From: Hydractinia symbiolongicarpus
Lineage: Eukaryota; Cnidaria; Hydrozoa; Anthoathecata; Hydractiniidae
Assembly (NCBI RefSeq): GCF_029227915.1
Contig: NC_079886.1
Location: 1,488,001 to 1,552,000 of the forward strand
Direction: 5' to 3'
Length of the DNA stretch: 64,000 bases
Part shown: positions 38,335 to 50,337 of the stretch, piece after piece
Layout: each line of letters begins with the position of its first letter
Position numbering within the stretch: the first letter of the stretch is position 1
Program-made: the position numbers and the translations under genes
The notes under the pieces: generated by a model
Databases searched by the model: none
What the model saw: only the letters and a program-made list of their open reading frames with translations
Told to the model about the DNA's origin: nothing

Positions 38335-39550
38335 ACTTTTGACTATACGGGCCAAGCCCGGGATTTACAGGAAATCGCGGGTTTTCGTTTGCCCGCGATT
38401 AAACTTCTTTTATTCAGTGTCTCATCAAAAATGAAAATATTTTGGAAAACTGCAAGTCTCATGCGTTTTAGTGGTGAAAAAATAATTTAAAAAATCATTC
38501 GGGAAATCAGTTTACTCCCTGGGTCCTTTTTTGTGTACTTTTGACTATACGGGCCGAGTACGGGATTTACGGGAAATCGCGGGTTTTCGTTTGCCGGCAA
38601 TTAAACTTCTTTTATTCAGCGTCTCATCAAAAATGAAAACATTTTTGAAAACTACAAGTCTCATGCGTTTTAGTGGTGAAAAAATAATATAAAAAATCGT
38701 TCGGGAAATGAGTTTACTCCCTGGGTACTTTCTTTGTATACTCTTGACTATACGGGCAGAGTACGGGATTTACGGGAAATCGCGGGTTTTCGTTTGCCGG
38801 CGATTAAACTTCTTTTATTCAGCGTCTGATCAAAAATGAAAATATTTTTAAAAACTACAAGTCTCATTCGTTTTAGTGGTGAAAAAATAATTTAAAAAAT
38901 CGTTCGGGAAATGAATTTACTCCCTGGGTACTTTCTTTGTATTCTTTTGACTATACGGGCCAAGCCCGGGATTTACAGGAAATCGCGGGTTTTCGTTTGC
39001 CCGCGATTAAACTTCTTTTATTCAGTGTCTCATCAAAAATGAAAACATTTTGGAAAACTACAAGTCTCATGCGTTTTAGTGGTGAAAAAATAATTTAAAA
39101 AATCATTCGGGAAATCAGTTTACTCCCTGGGTCCTTTTTTGTGTACTTTTGACTATACGGGCCGAGTACGGGATTTACGGGAAATCGCGGGTTTTCGTTT
39201 GCCGGCAATTAAACTTCTTTTATTCAGCGTCTCATCAAAAATAAAAACATTTTTGAAAACTACAAGTCTCATGCGTTTTAGTAGTGAAAAAATAATATAA
39301 AAAATCGTTCGGGAAATGAGTTCACTCCCTGGGTACTTTCTTTGTATACTCTTGACTATACGGGCAGAGTACGGGATTTACGGGAAATCGCGGGTTTTCG
39401 TTTGCCGGCGATTAAACTTCTTTTATTCAGCGTCTGATCAAAAATGAAAATATTTTTAAAAACTACAAGTCTCATTCGTTTTAGTGGTGAAAAAATAATT
39501 TAAAAAATCGTTCGGGAAATGAATTTACTCCCTGGGTACTTTCTTTGTAT
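38335..39550 (+). repeat. 3-monomer HOR (608 bp), two copies
   Basis: Two tandem copies at offset 608 bp (3 x 203 minus 1). Members are a TTTGCCCGCGATT/TTCAGTGTCTC monomer with ATTTTGGAAAAC and GGGTCCTTTTTTGTGTAC (one base short), a CCGGCAATT monomer with AATATAAAA and CTCTTGACTATACGGGCAG, and a CGTCTGATC monomer with ATTTTTAAAAAC and CATTCG. Matching points are 38351/38959, 38521/39129 and 38741/39349. The copies differ at several positions (AATATTTTGG versus AACATTTTGG, GTATAC versus GTATTC), so the boundaries are approximate. Confidence 0.8.
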
Positions 39551-41340
39551 ACTTTTGATTATACGGGCCGAGTCCGGGGTTTACGGGAAATCGCGGGTTT
39601 TCGTTTGCCGGCGATTAAACTTCTTTTATTCAGCGTCTTATTAAAAATGAAAACAATTTTGAAAACTACAAGTCTCATGCGTTTTAGTGGTGAAAAAATA
39701 ATTTAAAAAATCGTTCTGAAAATCAGTTTACTCACAGGGTACTTTCTTTGTATACATTCGACTATATGGGGCCAAGCCCGGGATTTACAGGAAATCGCGT
39801 GTTTTCGTTTGCCGGCGATTAAACTTCTTTTATTCAGCGTCTCATCAAAAAAGAAAACATTTTTGAAAACTACAAGACTTATGCGTTTTAGTGGTGAAAA
39901 AATAATTTAAAAAATCATTCAGGAAATCAGTTTACTCCCTGGGTACTTTTTTTGTATACTTTTGACTATACGGGCCGAGTACGGGATTTACGGGAAATCG
40001 CGGGTTTTCGTTTGCCGGCGATTAAACTTCTTTTATTCAGCGTCTCATCAAAAATGAAAATAATTTTGAAAACTACAAGTCTCATGCGTTTTAGTGGTGA
40101 CAAAATAATTTAAAAAATCGTTCGGGAAATGAGTTTACTCCCTGAGTACTTTCTTTGTATACTTTTGACTATACGGGCCGAGTACGGGATTTACGGGAAA
40201 TCGCGGGTTTTTGTTTGCCGGCGATTAAGCTTCTTTTATTCAGCGTCTCATCAAAAATGAAAATATTTTTGAAAACTACAAGTCTCATTCGTTTTAGTGG
40301 TGAAAAAATAATTTAAAAAATCGTTCGGGAAATGAATTTACTCCCTGGGTACTTTCTTTGTATACTTTTGACTATACGGGCCGAGTCCGGGATTTACGGG
40401 AAATCGCTAGTTTTTGTTTGCCGGCGATTAAACTTCTTTTATTTGGCGTCTCATCAAAAATGAAAACACTTTTGAAAACTACAAGTCTCATTCGTTTTAG
40501 TGGTGAAAAAATAATTTAAAAAATCGTTCGGGAAATGAGTTTACTCCCTGGGTACTTTCTTTGTATACTTTTGATTATACGGGCCGAGTCCGGGGTTTAC
40601 GGGAAATCGCGGGTTTTCGTTTGCCGGCGATTAAACTTCTTTTATTCAGCGTCTTATCAAAAATGAAAACAATTTTGAAAACTACAAGTCTCATGCGTTT
40701 TAGTGGTGAAAAAATAATTTAAAAAATCGCTCTGAAAATCAGTTTACTCACAGGGTACTTTCTTTGTATACATTCGACTATATGGGGCCAAGCCCGGGAT
40801 TTACAGGAAATCGCGGGTTTTCGTTTGCCGGCGATTAAACTACTTTTATTCAGCGTCTCATCAAAAAAGAAAACATTTTTGAAAACTACAAGTCTTATGC
40901 GTTTTAGTGGTGAAAAAATAATTTAAAAAATCATTCGGGAAATCAGTTTACTCCCTGGGTACTTTTTTTGTATACTTTTGACTATACGGGCCGAGTCCGG
41001 GATTTACGGGAAATCGCGGGTTTTCGTTTGCCGGCGATTAAACTTCTTTTATTCAGCGTCTCATCAAAAATGAAAATAATTTTGAAAACTACAAGTCTCA
41101 TGCGTTTTAGTGGTGACAAAATAATTTAAAAAATCGTTCGGGAAATGAGTTTACTCCCTGAGTACTTTCTTTGTATACTTTTGACTATACGGGCCGAGTA
41201 CGGGATTTACGGGAAATCGCGGGTTTTCGTTTGCCGGCGATTAAGCTTCTTTTATTCAGCGTCTCATCAAAAATGAAAATATTTTTGAAAACTACAAGTC
41301 CCATTTGTTTTAGTGGTGAAAAAATAATTTAAAAAATCGT
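39530..41340 (+). repeat. 5-monomer-offset repeat (1015-1016 bp)
   Basis: The TTTTGATTATACGGG plus GTCCGGGGTTTACGG junction recurs at 39558 and 40573, and GTGACAAAATAA at 40097 and 41113. About 0.8 kb is shared between 39530-40330 and 40550-41340, with one non-matching member between. The unit resembles the 1016-bp unit at 34594-36470, including the HindIII-site variant at 40227 and 41243, so this is a related copy displaced by about 20 monomers. Boundaries are approximate. Confidence 0.75.
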
Positions 41341-42447
41341 TCGGGAAATGAGTTTACTCCTTGAGTACTTTCTTTGTATACTTTTGACTATACGGGTCGA
41401 GTACCGGATTTACGGGAAATCGCGGGTTTTCGTTTGCCGGCGATTAAACTTCTTTTATTCAGCGTCTTATCAAAAATGAAAACAATTTTGAAAACTACAA
41501 GTCTCAGGCGTTTTAGTGGTGAAAAAATAAATTAAAAAATCGTTCTGAAAATCAGTTTACTCACAGGGTACTTTCTTTGTATACATTCGACTATATGGGG
41601 CCAAGCCCGGGATTTACAGGAAATCGCGGGTTTTCGTTTGCCGGCGATTAAACTTCTTTTATTCAGCGTCTCGTCAAAAATGAAAACATTTTTGAAAACT
41701 ACAAGTCTTATGCGTTTTAGTGGTGAAAAAATAATTTAAAAAATCATTCGGGAAATCAGTTTACTCTCTGGGTACTTTTTTGTGTACTTTTGACTATACG
41801 AGCCGAGTACGGGATTTACTGGAAATCGCGGGTTTTCGTTTGCCGGCGATTAAACTTCTTTTATTCAGCGTCTCATCAAAAATGAAAATAATTTTGAAAA
41901 CTACAAGTCTCATGCGTTTTAGTGGTGAAAAAATAATTTAAAAAATCGTTCGGGAAATGAATTTAGTCCTTGAGTACTTTCTTTGTATACTTTTGAATAA
42001 ACAGGCCGAGTACCGGATTTACGGGAAATCGCGGGTTTTCGTTTGCCGGCGATTAAACTTCTTTTATTCAGCGTCTTATCAAAAATGAAAACAATTTTGA
42101 AAATTACAAGTCTCATGCGTTTTAGTGGTGAAAAAATAATTTAAAAAATCGTTCTGAAAATCAGTTTACTCAAAGGGTACTTTCTTTGTATACATTCGAC
42201 TATATTGGGCCAAGCCCGGGATTTACAGGAAATCGCGGGTTTTCGTTTGCCGGCGATTAAACTTCTTTTATTCAGCGTCTCATCAAAAATGAACACATTT
42301 TTGAAAACTACAAGTCTTATGCGTTTTAGTGGTGAAAAAGTAATTTAGAAATTCATTCGGGAAATCAGTTTACTACCTGGTTACTTTTTTTGTATACTTT
42401 TGACTATACGGGCCGAGTACGGGATTTACGGGAAATCGCGGGTTTTT
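41341..42447 (+). repeat. Satellite monomers left of the 5824-bp duplicate
   Basis: About five monomers. Marks include AGTCCCATTTGTTTTAG near 41297 just to the left, CTCAGGCG near 41504, GTATAAACAGG-like drift (TTTTGAATAAACAGG near 41991), CTCAAAGGGTAC near 42170 and GAACACATTTTTG near 42291. The last two marks are diagnostic members of the 1197-bp HOR at 54830-59508, so an ancestor of that unit is already present here. No non-satellite sequence is present. Confidence 0.72.
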
Positions 42448-43978
42448 GTTTGCCGGCGATTAAACTTCTTTTATTCAGCGTCTCATCAAAAATGAAAATA
42501 ATTTTAAAAACTACAAGTCTCATGCGTTTTAGTGGTGAAAAAATAATTTAAAAAATCGTTCGGGAAATGAATTTACTCGCAGGATACTTTCTTTGTATAC
42601 TTTTGACTATACGGGCCGAATCCGGGATTAACGGGAAATCGCGGGTTTTCGTTTGCCGGCGATTAAACTTCTTTTATTTAGCGTCTCATCAAAAATGAAA
42701 ACATTTTTGAAAACTACAAGTCTCATGCGTTTTAGTGGTGAAAAAATAATTTAAAAAATCGTTTTGAAAATCAGTTTACTTACAGGGTACTTTCTTTGTA
42801 TACATTCGACTATAGGGGCCAAGCCCGGGATTTACAGGAAATCGCGGGTTTCCGTTTGCCGGCGATTAAACTTCTTTTATGCAACGTCTCATCAAAAGTG
42901 AAAACATTTTTGAGAACTACAAGTCTCATGCGTTTTAGTGGTGAAAAAAAAATTTAAAAAATCATTCGAGAAATCAGTTTACTCCCTGGGTACTTTTTTT
43001 GTATACTTTTCACTATACGGGCCGAATACGGGATTTACGGGAAATCGCGGGTTTTCGTTTGCCGCCGATTAAACTTCTTTTATTCAGCGTCTCATCAAAA
43101 ATGAAAATATTTTTGAAAACTACAAGTTTCATTCGTTTTAGTGGTGAAAAAATAATTTAAAAAATCGTTCGGGAAATGAATTTACTCCCTTGGTACTTTC
43201 TTTGTATACTTTTGACTATACGGGCCGAGTCCGGGATTTACGGGAAATCGCTAGTTTTCGTTTGCCGACGATTAAACTTCTTTTATTTGGCGTCTCATCA
43301 AAAATGAAAACATTTTTGAAAACTACAAGTCTCGTGCGTTTTAGTGGTGAAAAAATAATTTAAAAAATCGTTCGGGAAATGAGTTTACTCCTTGAGTACT
43401 TTCTTTGTATACTTTTGACTATACGGGTCGAGTACCAGATTTTCGGGAAATCGCTGGTTTTCGTTTGCCGGCGATTAAACTTCTTTTTATCAGCGTCTTA
43501 TCAAAAATCAAAACAATTTTGAAAACTACAAGTCTCATGCCTTTTAGTGGTGAAAAAATAATTTAAAAAATCGTTTTGAAAATCAGTTTACTCACAGGGT
43601 ACTTTCTTTGTATACATTCGACTATAGGGGCCAAGCCCGGGATTTACAGGAAATCGCGGGTTTTCGTTTGCCGGCGATTAAACTTCTTTTATGCAACGTC
43701 TCATCAAAAATGAAAACATTTTTGAAAACTACAAGTCTCATGCCTTTTAGTGGTGAAAAAATAATTTAAAAAATCGTTTTGAAAATCAGTTTACTCACAG
43801 GGTACTTTCTTTGTATACATTCGACTATAGGGGCCAAGCCCGGGATTTACAGGAAATCGCGGGTTTTCGTTTGCCGGCGATTAAACTTCTTTTATGCAAC
43901 GTCTCATCAAAAGTGAAACCATTTTTGAAAACTACAAGTCTCATGTGTTTTAGTGGTGAAAAAATAATTTAAAAAATC
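42448..43978 (+). repeat. Left copy of 5824-bp-offset duplication
   Basis: About 1.53 kb matching 48272-49801. Shared private marks are GGGATTAACGGG, GGGTTTCCGTTTG (42846 and 48670), TTTATGCAACGTCTC with AAAAGTGAAAAC, GTGAAAAAAAAATTT, GCCGCCGATT, AAATCGCTAGTTTTCG, CCAGATTTTCGGG, AAAATCAAAACAATTTT and CATGCCTTTTAG. One copy has GCCGACG where the other has GCCGGCG. The right copy is one base shorter because of ACCATTTTG versus ACCATTTTTG. The offset is 28 monomers plus 140 bp because a 140-bp deletion monomer lies between. Confidence 0.85.
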
Positions 43979-45159
43979 GTTCTGAAAATCAGTTTACTCA
44001 CAGGGTACTTTCTTTGTATACATTCGACTATAGGGGCCAAGCCCGGGATTTACAGGAAATCGCGGGTTTTCGTTTGCCGGCAATTAAACTTCTTTTATTT
44101 AGCGTCTCATCAAAAATGAAAACATTTTTGAAAACTACAAGTCTTATGCGTTTTAGTGATGAAAAAATAATTTAAAAAATCATTCGGGAAATCAGTTTAC
44201 TCCCTGGTTACTTTTTTGTGTACTTTTGACTATACGGGCCGAGTACGGGATTTACGGGAAATCGCGGGTTTTCGTTTGCCGGCGATTAAACTTCTTTTAT
44301 TCAGCGTTTCATCAAAAATGAAAATAATTTTTAAAACTACAAGTCTCATGCGTTTTAGTGGTGAAAAAATAATTTAAAAAATCGTTCGGGAAATGAATTT
44401 ACTCCCTTGGTACTTTCTTTGTATACATTCGACTATATGGGGCCAAGCCCGGGATTTACAGGAAATCGTGGGTTTTCGTTTGCCGGCGATTAAACTTCTT
44501 TTATTCAACGTCTCATCAAAAATGAAAACATTTTTAAAAACTACAAGTCTCATGTGTTTTAGTGGTGAAAAAATAATTTAAAAAATCGTTCTGAAAATCA
44601 GTTTACTCACAGGGTACTTTCTTTGTATACATTCGACTATAGGGGCCAAGCCCGGGATTTACAGGAAATCGCGGGTTTTCGTTTGCCGGCAATTAAACTT
44701 CTTTTATTTAGCGTCTCATCAAAAATGAAAACATTTTTGAAAACTACAAGTCTTATGCGTTTTAGTGATGAAAAAATAATTTAAAAAATCATTCGGGAAA
44801 TCAGTTTACTCCCTGGTTACTTTTTTGTGTACTTTTGACTATACGGGCCGAGTACGGGATTTACGGGAAATCGCGGGTTTTCGTTTGCCGGCGATTAAAC
44901 TTCTTTTATTCAGCGTTTCATCAAAAATGAAAATAATTTTTAAAACTACAAGTCTCATGCGTTTTAGTGGTGAAAAAATAATTTAAAAAATCGTTCGGGA
45001 AATGAATTTACTCCCTTGGTACTTTCTTTGTATACATTCGACTATATGGGGCCAAGCCCGGGATTTACAGGAAATCGTGGGTTTTCGTTTGCCGGCGATT
45101 AAACTTCTTTTATTCAACGTCTCATCAAAAATGAAAACATTTTTAAAAACTACAAGTCT
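43928..45159 (+). repeat. Tandem 3-monomer duplication (609 bp)
   Basis: Bases 43928-44550 match 44537-45159 at offset 609 bp (3 x 203). Shared marks are CATTCGACTATAGGGGCC, TTTAGTGATGAAAAAATAA, CTGGTTACTTTTTTGTGTAC, TTCAGCGTTTC with AATAATTTTTAAAAC, and TTCAACGTCTC. The junction lies within 44537-44550 and the exchange product carries CATGTGTTTTAG at 44551 against CTTATGCG at the right end (45160). Confidence 0.87.
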
Positions 45160-48100
45160 TATGCGTTTTAGTGGTGAAAAAATAATTTAAAAAATCATTC
45201 GGGAAATCAGTTTACTCCCTGGGTACTTTTTTTGTGTACTTTTGACTATACGGGCCGAGTACGGGATTTACGGGAAATCGCGGGTTTTCGTTTGCCGGCG
45301 GTTAAACTTCTTTTATTTAGCGTCTCATCAAAAATGAAAACATTTTTGAAAACTACAAGTCTCGTGCGTTTTAGTGGTGAAAAAATAATTTAAAAAATCG
45401 TTCGGGAAATGAATTTACTCGCAGGGTACTTTCTTTGTATACTTTTGACTATACGGGCCGAGTCCGGGATTTACGGGAAATCGCGGGTTTTCGTTTGCCG
45501 GCGATTAAACTTCTTTTATTTAGCGTCGCATCAAAAATGAAAACATTTTTGAAAACTACAAGTCTCATGCGTTTTAGTGGTGAAAAAATAATTTAAAAAA
45601 TCGTTCGGGAAGTGAGTTTACTCCTTGAGTACTTTCTTTGTATGCTTTTGACTATACGGGGCTAGTACCGGATTTACGGGAAATCGCAGGTTTTCGTTTG
45701 CCGGCGATTAAACTTCTTTTATTTAGCGTCTCATCAAAAATGAAAACATTTTTGAAAACTACAAGTCTCGTGCGTTTTAGTGGTGAAAAAATAATTTAAA
45801 AAATCGTTTGGGAAATGAGTTTACTTCTTGAGTACTTTCTTTGTATACTTTTGACTAAACGGATCGAGTACCGGATTTACGGGAAATCGCGGGTTTTCGT
45901 TTGCCGGCGATTAAACTTCTTTTATTCAGCGTCTTATCAAAAATGAAAACAATTTTGAAAACTACAAGTCTCATGCGTTTTAGTGGTGAAAAAATAATTT
46001 AAAAAATCGTTCTGAAAATCAGTTTACTCACAGGGTACTTTCTTTGTATACATTCGACTATATTGGGCCAAGCCCGGGATTTACAGTAAATCGCGGGTTT
46101 TCGTTTGCCGGCGATTAAACTTCTTTTAATCAGCGTCTCATCAAAAATGAACACATTTTTGAAAACTACAAGTCTTATGCGTTTTAGTGGTGAAAACATA
46201 ATTTAAAAAATCATTCTGGAAATCAGTTTACTGCCTGGTTACTTTTTTTGTATACTTTTGACTATACGGGCCGAGTACGAGATTTACGGGAAATCGCGGG
46301 TTTTCGTTTGCCGGCGATTAAACTTCTTTTATTTAGCGTCTCATCAAAAATCGTTTTGAAAATCAGTTTACTCACAGGGTACTTTCTTTGTATACATTCG
46401 ACTATAGGGGCCAAGCCCAGGATTTACAGGAAATCGCAGGTTTTCGTTTGCCGGTGATTAAACTTCTTTTATTTAGCGTCTCATCAAAAATGAAAACATT
46501 TTTGAAAACTACAAGTCTCGTGCGTTTTAGTGGTGAAAAAATAATTTAAAAAATCGTTCGGGAAATGAGTTTACTTCTTGAGTACGTTCTTTGTATACTT
46601 TTGACTAAACGGATCGAGTACCGGATTTACGGGAAATCGCGGGTTTTCGTTTGCCGGCGATTAAACTTCTTTTATTCAGCGTCTTATCAAAAATGAAAAC
46701 AATTTTGAAAACTACAAGTCTCATGCGTTTTAGTGGTGAAAAAATAATTTAAAAAATCGTTCTGAAAATCAGTTTACTCACAGGGTACTTTCTTTGTATA
46801 CATTCGACTATATTGGGCCAAGCCCGGGATTTACAGGAAATCGCGGGTTTTCGTTTGCCGGCGATTAAACTTCTTTTATTCAGCGTCTCATCAAAAATGA
46901 ACACATTTTTGAAAACTACAAGTCTTATGCGTTTTAGTGGTGAAAACATAATTTAAAAAATCATTCTGGAAATCAGTTTACTGCCTGGTTACTTTTTTTG
47001 TATACTTTTGACTATACGGGCCGAGTACGGGATTTACGGGAAATCGCGGGTTTTTGTTTGCCGGCGATTAAACTTCTTTTATTCAGCGTCTCATCAAAAA
47101 TGAAAATAATTTTGAAAACTACAAGTCTCATGCGTTTTAGTGGTGAAAAAATAATTTAAAAAATCGTTCGGGAAATGAATTTACTCGCAGGATACTTTCT
47201 TTGTATACTTTTGACTATACGGGCCGAATCCGGGATTTACGGGAAATTGCGGGTTTTCGTTTGCCGGCGATTAAACTTCTTTTATTTAGCGTCTCATCAA
47301 AAATGAAAATATTTTTGAAAAATATAAGTCTCATTCGTTTTAGTGGTGAAAAAATAATTTAAAAAATCGTTCGGGAAATGAATTTACTCCCTTGGTACTT
47401 TCATTGTAGACTTTTGACTATACGGGCCGAGTCCGGGATTTACGGGAAATCGCTAGTTTTCGTTTGCCGGCGATTAAACTTCTTTTATTTGGCGTCTCAT
47501 CAAAAATGAAAACATTTTTGAAAACTACAAGTCTCGTGCGTTTTAGTGGTGAAAAAATAATTTAAAAAATCGTTCGGGAAATGAGTTTACTCCTTGAGTA
47601 CTTTCTTTGTATACTTTTGACTATACGGGTCGAGTACCGGATTTACGGGAAATCGCTGGTTTTCGTTTGCCGGCGATTAAACTTCTTTTATTCAGCGTCT
47701 TATCAAAAATGAAAACAATTTTGAAAACTACAAGTCTCGTGCATTTTAGTGGTGAAAAAATAATTTAAAAAATCATTCGAAAATCAGTTTACTCCCTGGT
47801 TACTTTTTTTGTATACTTTTGACTATACGGGCCGAGTACGGGATTTACGGGAAATCGGGGGTTTTTGTTTGCCGGCGATTAAACTTCTTTTATTCAGCGT
47901 CTCATTAAAAATGAAAAAATTTTGAAAACTACAAGTCTCATGCGTTTTAGTGGTGAAAAAATAATTTAAAAAATCGTTCGGGAAATGAATTTACTCGCAG
48001 GATACTTTCTTTGTATACTTTTGGCTATACGGGCCGAATCCGGGATTTACGGGAAATCGCGGGTTTTCGTTTGCCGGCGATTAAACTTCTTTTATTCAGC

Positions 48101-48290
48101 GTCTCATCAAAAATGAAAATATTTTTGAAAACTACAAGTCTCATTCGTTTTAGTGGTGAAAAAATAATTTAAAAAATCGTTCGAGAAATGAGTTTACTCT
48201 TTGAGTACTTTCTTTGTATACTTTTGACTAAACGGGTCGAGTACCGGATTTACGGGAAATCGCGGGTTTTCGTTTGCCGGCGATTAAACT
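44943..48290 (+). repeat. Left copy of 6842-bp-offset duplication
   Basis: About 3.3 kb repeated at 51785-54930. The first 2.37 kb is at offset 6842 bp. The right copy then lacks one monomer (the AAAAATATAAG/GCTAGTTTTCG fusion region near 47310-47510), after which the match resumes at offset 6638 bp until about 48290/54930. Shared rare marks are GCCGGCGGTTAAAC (45301), GCGTCGCATC, GGGAAGTGAG with GTATGCTTTTG, ACTAAACGGATCGAG, TTGAGTACGTTC and, decisively, the 140-bp deletion monomer at 46298. Confidence 0.87.
46298..46437 (+). repeat. 140-bp deletion monomer, copy 1
   Basis: Only 140 bp separate two monomer starts here. The sequence passes from CTCATCAAAAA directly to TCGTTTTGAAAATCAG, skipping 63 bp of the consensus (roughly monomer positions 54-116). 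Both edges end in runs of A, so slippage or microhomology-mediated deletion between A-tracts is the likely cause. The deleted part includes the right arm of the dyad and the TTTTAGTGGTG block. The result shifts the monomer phase of everything downstream. Confidence 0.92.
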
Positions 48291-49801
48291 TCTTTTATTC
48301 AGCGTCTCATCAAAAATGAAAATAATTTTAAAAACTACAAGTCTCATGCGTTTTAGTGGTGAAAAAATAATTTAAAAAATCGTTCGGGAAATGAATTTAC
48401 TCGCAGGATACTTTCTTTGTATACTTTTGACTATACGGGCCGAATCCGGGATTAACGGGAAATCGCGGGTTTTCGTTTGCCGGCGATTAAACTTCTTTTA
48501 TTTAGCGTCTCATCAAAAATGAAAACATTTTTGAAAACTACAAGTCTCATGCGTTTTAGTGGTGAAAAAATAATTTAAAAAATCGTTTTGAAAATCAGTT
48601 TACTTACAGGGTACTTTCTTTGTATACATTCGACTATAGGGGCCAAGCCCGGGATTTACAGGAAATCGCGGGTTTCCGTTTGCCGGCGATTAAACTTCTT
48701 TTATGCAACGTCTCATCAAAAGTGAAAACATTTTTGAGAACTACAAGTCTCATGCGTTTTAGTGGTGAAAAAAAAATTTAAAAAATCATTCGAGAAATCA
48801 GTTTACTCCCTGGGTACTTTTTTTGTATACTTTTGACTATACGGGCCGAATACGGGATTTACGGGAAATCGCGGGTTTTCGTTTGCCGCCGATTAAACTT
48901 CTTTTATTCAGCGTCTCATCAAAAATGAAAATATTTTTGAAAACTACAAGTTTCATTCGTTTTAGTGGTGAAAAAATAATTTAAAAAATCGTTCGGGAAA
49001 TGAATTTACTCCCTTGGTACTTTCTTTGTATACTTTTGACTATACGGGCCGAGTCCGGGATTTACGGGAAATCGCTAGTTTTCGTTTGCCGGCGATTAAA
49101 CTTCTTTTATTTGGCGTCTCATCAAAAATGAAAACATTTTTGAAAACTACAAGTCTCGTGCGTTTTAGTGGTGAAAAAATAATTTAAAAAATCGTTCGGG
49201 AAATGAGTTTACTCCTTGAGTACTTTCTTTGTATACTTTTGACTATACGGGTCGAGTACCAGATTTTCGGGAAATCGCTGGTTTTCGTTTGCCGGCGATT
49301 AAACTTCTTTTTATCAGCGTCTTATCAAAAATCAAAACAATTTTGAAAACTACAAGTCTCATGCCTTTTAGTGGTGAAAAAATAATTTAAAAAATCGTTT
49401 TGAAAATCAGTTTACTCACAGGGTACTTTCTTTGTATACATTCGACTATAGGGGCCAAGCCCGGGATTTACAGGAAATCGCGGGTTTTCGTTTGCCGGCG
49501 ATTAAACTTCTTTTATGCAACGTCTCATCAAAAATGAAAACATTTTTGAAAACTACAAGTCTCATGCCTTTTAGTGGTGAAAAAATAATTTAAAAAATCG
49601 TTTTGAAAATCAGTTTACTCACAGGGTACTTTCTTTGTATACATTCGACTATAGGGGCCAAGCCCGGGATTTACAGGAAATCGCGGGTTTTCGTTTGCCG
49701 GCGATTAAACTTCTTTTATGCAACGTCTCATCAAAAGTGAAACCATTTTGAAAACTACAAGTCTCATGTGTTTTAGTGGTGAAAAAATAATTTAAAAAAT
49801 C
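48272..49801 (+). repeat. Right copy of 5824-bp-offset duplication
   Basis: Matches 42448-43978, as described there. Its right edge at about 49801 jumps from the GTTCTGAAAATCAG continuation of the left copy to CATTCGAGAAATCAG, repeating the monomers that began near 48783 (offset about 1014 bp). A second, 5-monomer exchange therefore extended this block to about 50337. In that extension an odd ACCAGTCTTGGGCG variant occurs near 50162. Confidence 0.85.
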
Positions 49802-50337
49802 ATTCGAGAAATCAGTTTACTCCCTGGGTACTTTTTTTGTATACTTTTGACTATACGGGCCGAATACGGGATTTACGGGAAATCGCGGGTTTTCGTTTGC
49901 CGCCGATTAAACTTCTTTTATTCAGCGTCTCATCAAAAATGAAAATATTTTTGAAAACTACAAGTTTCATTCGTTTTAGTGGTGAAAAAATAATTTAAAA
50001 AATCGTTCGGGAAATGAATTTACTCCCTTGGTACTTTCTTTGTATACTTTTGACTATACGGGCCGAGTCCGGGATTTACGGGAAATCGCTAGTTTTCGTT
50101 TGCCGGCGATTAAACTTCTTTTATTTGGCGTCTCATCAAAAATGAAAACATTTTTGAAAACTACCAGTCTTGGGCGTTTTAGTGGTGAAAAAATAACTTA
50201 AAAAATCGTTCGGGAAATGAGTTTACTCCTTGAGTACTTTCTTTGTATACTTTTGACTATACGGGTCGAGTACCAGATTTTCGGGAAATCGCTGGTTTTC
50301 ATTTGCCGGCGATTAAACTTCTTTTTATCAGCGTCTT

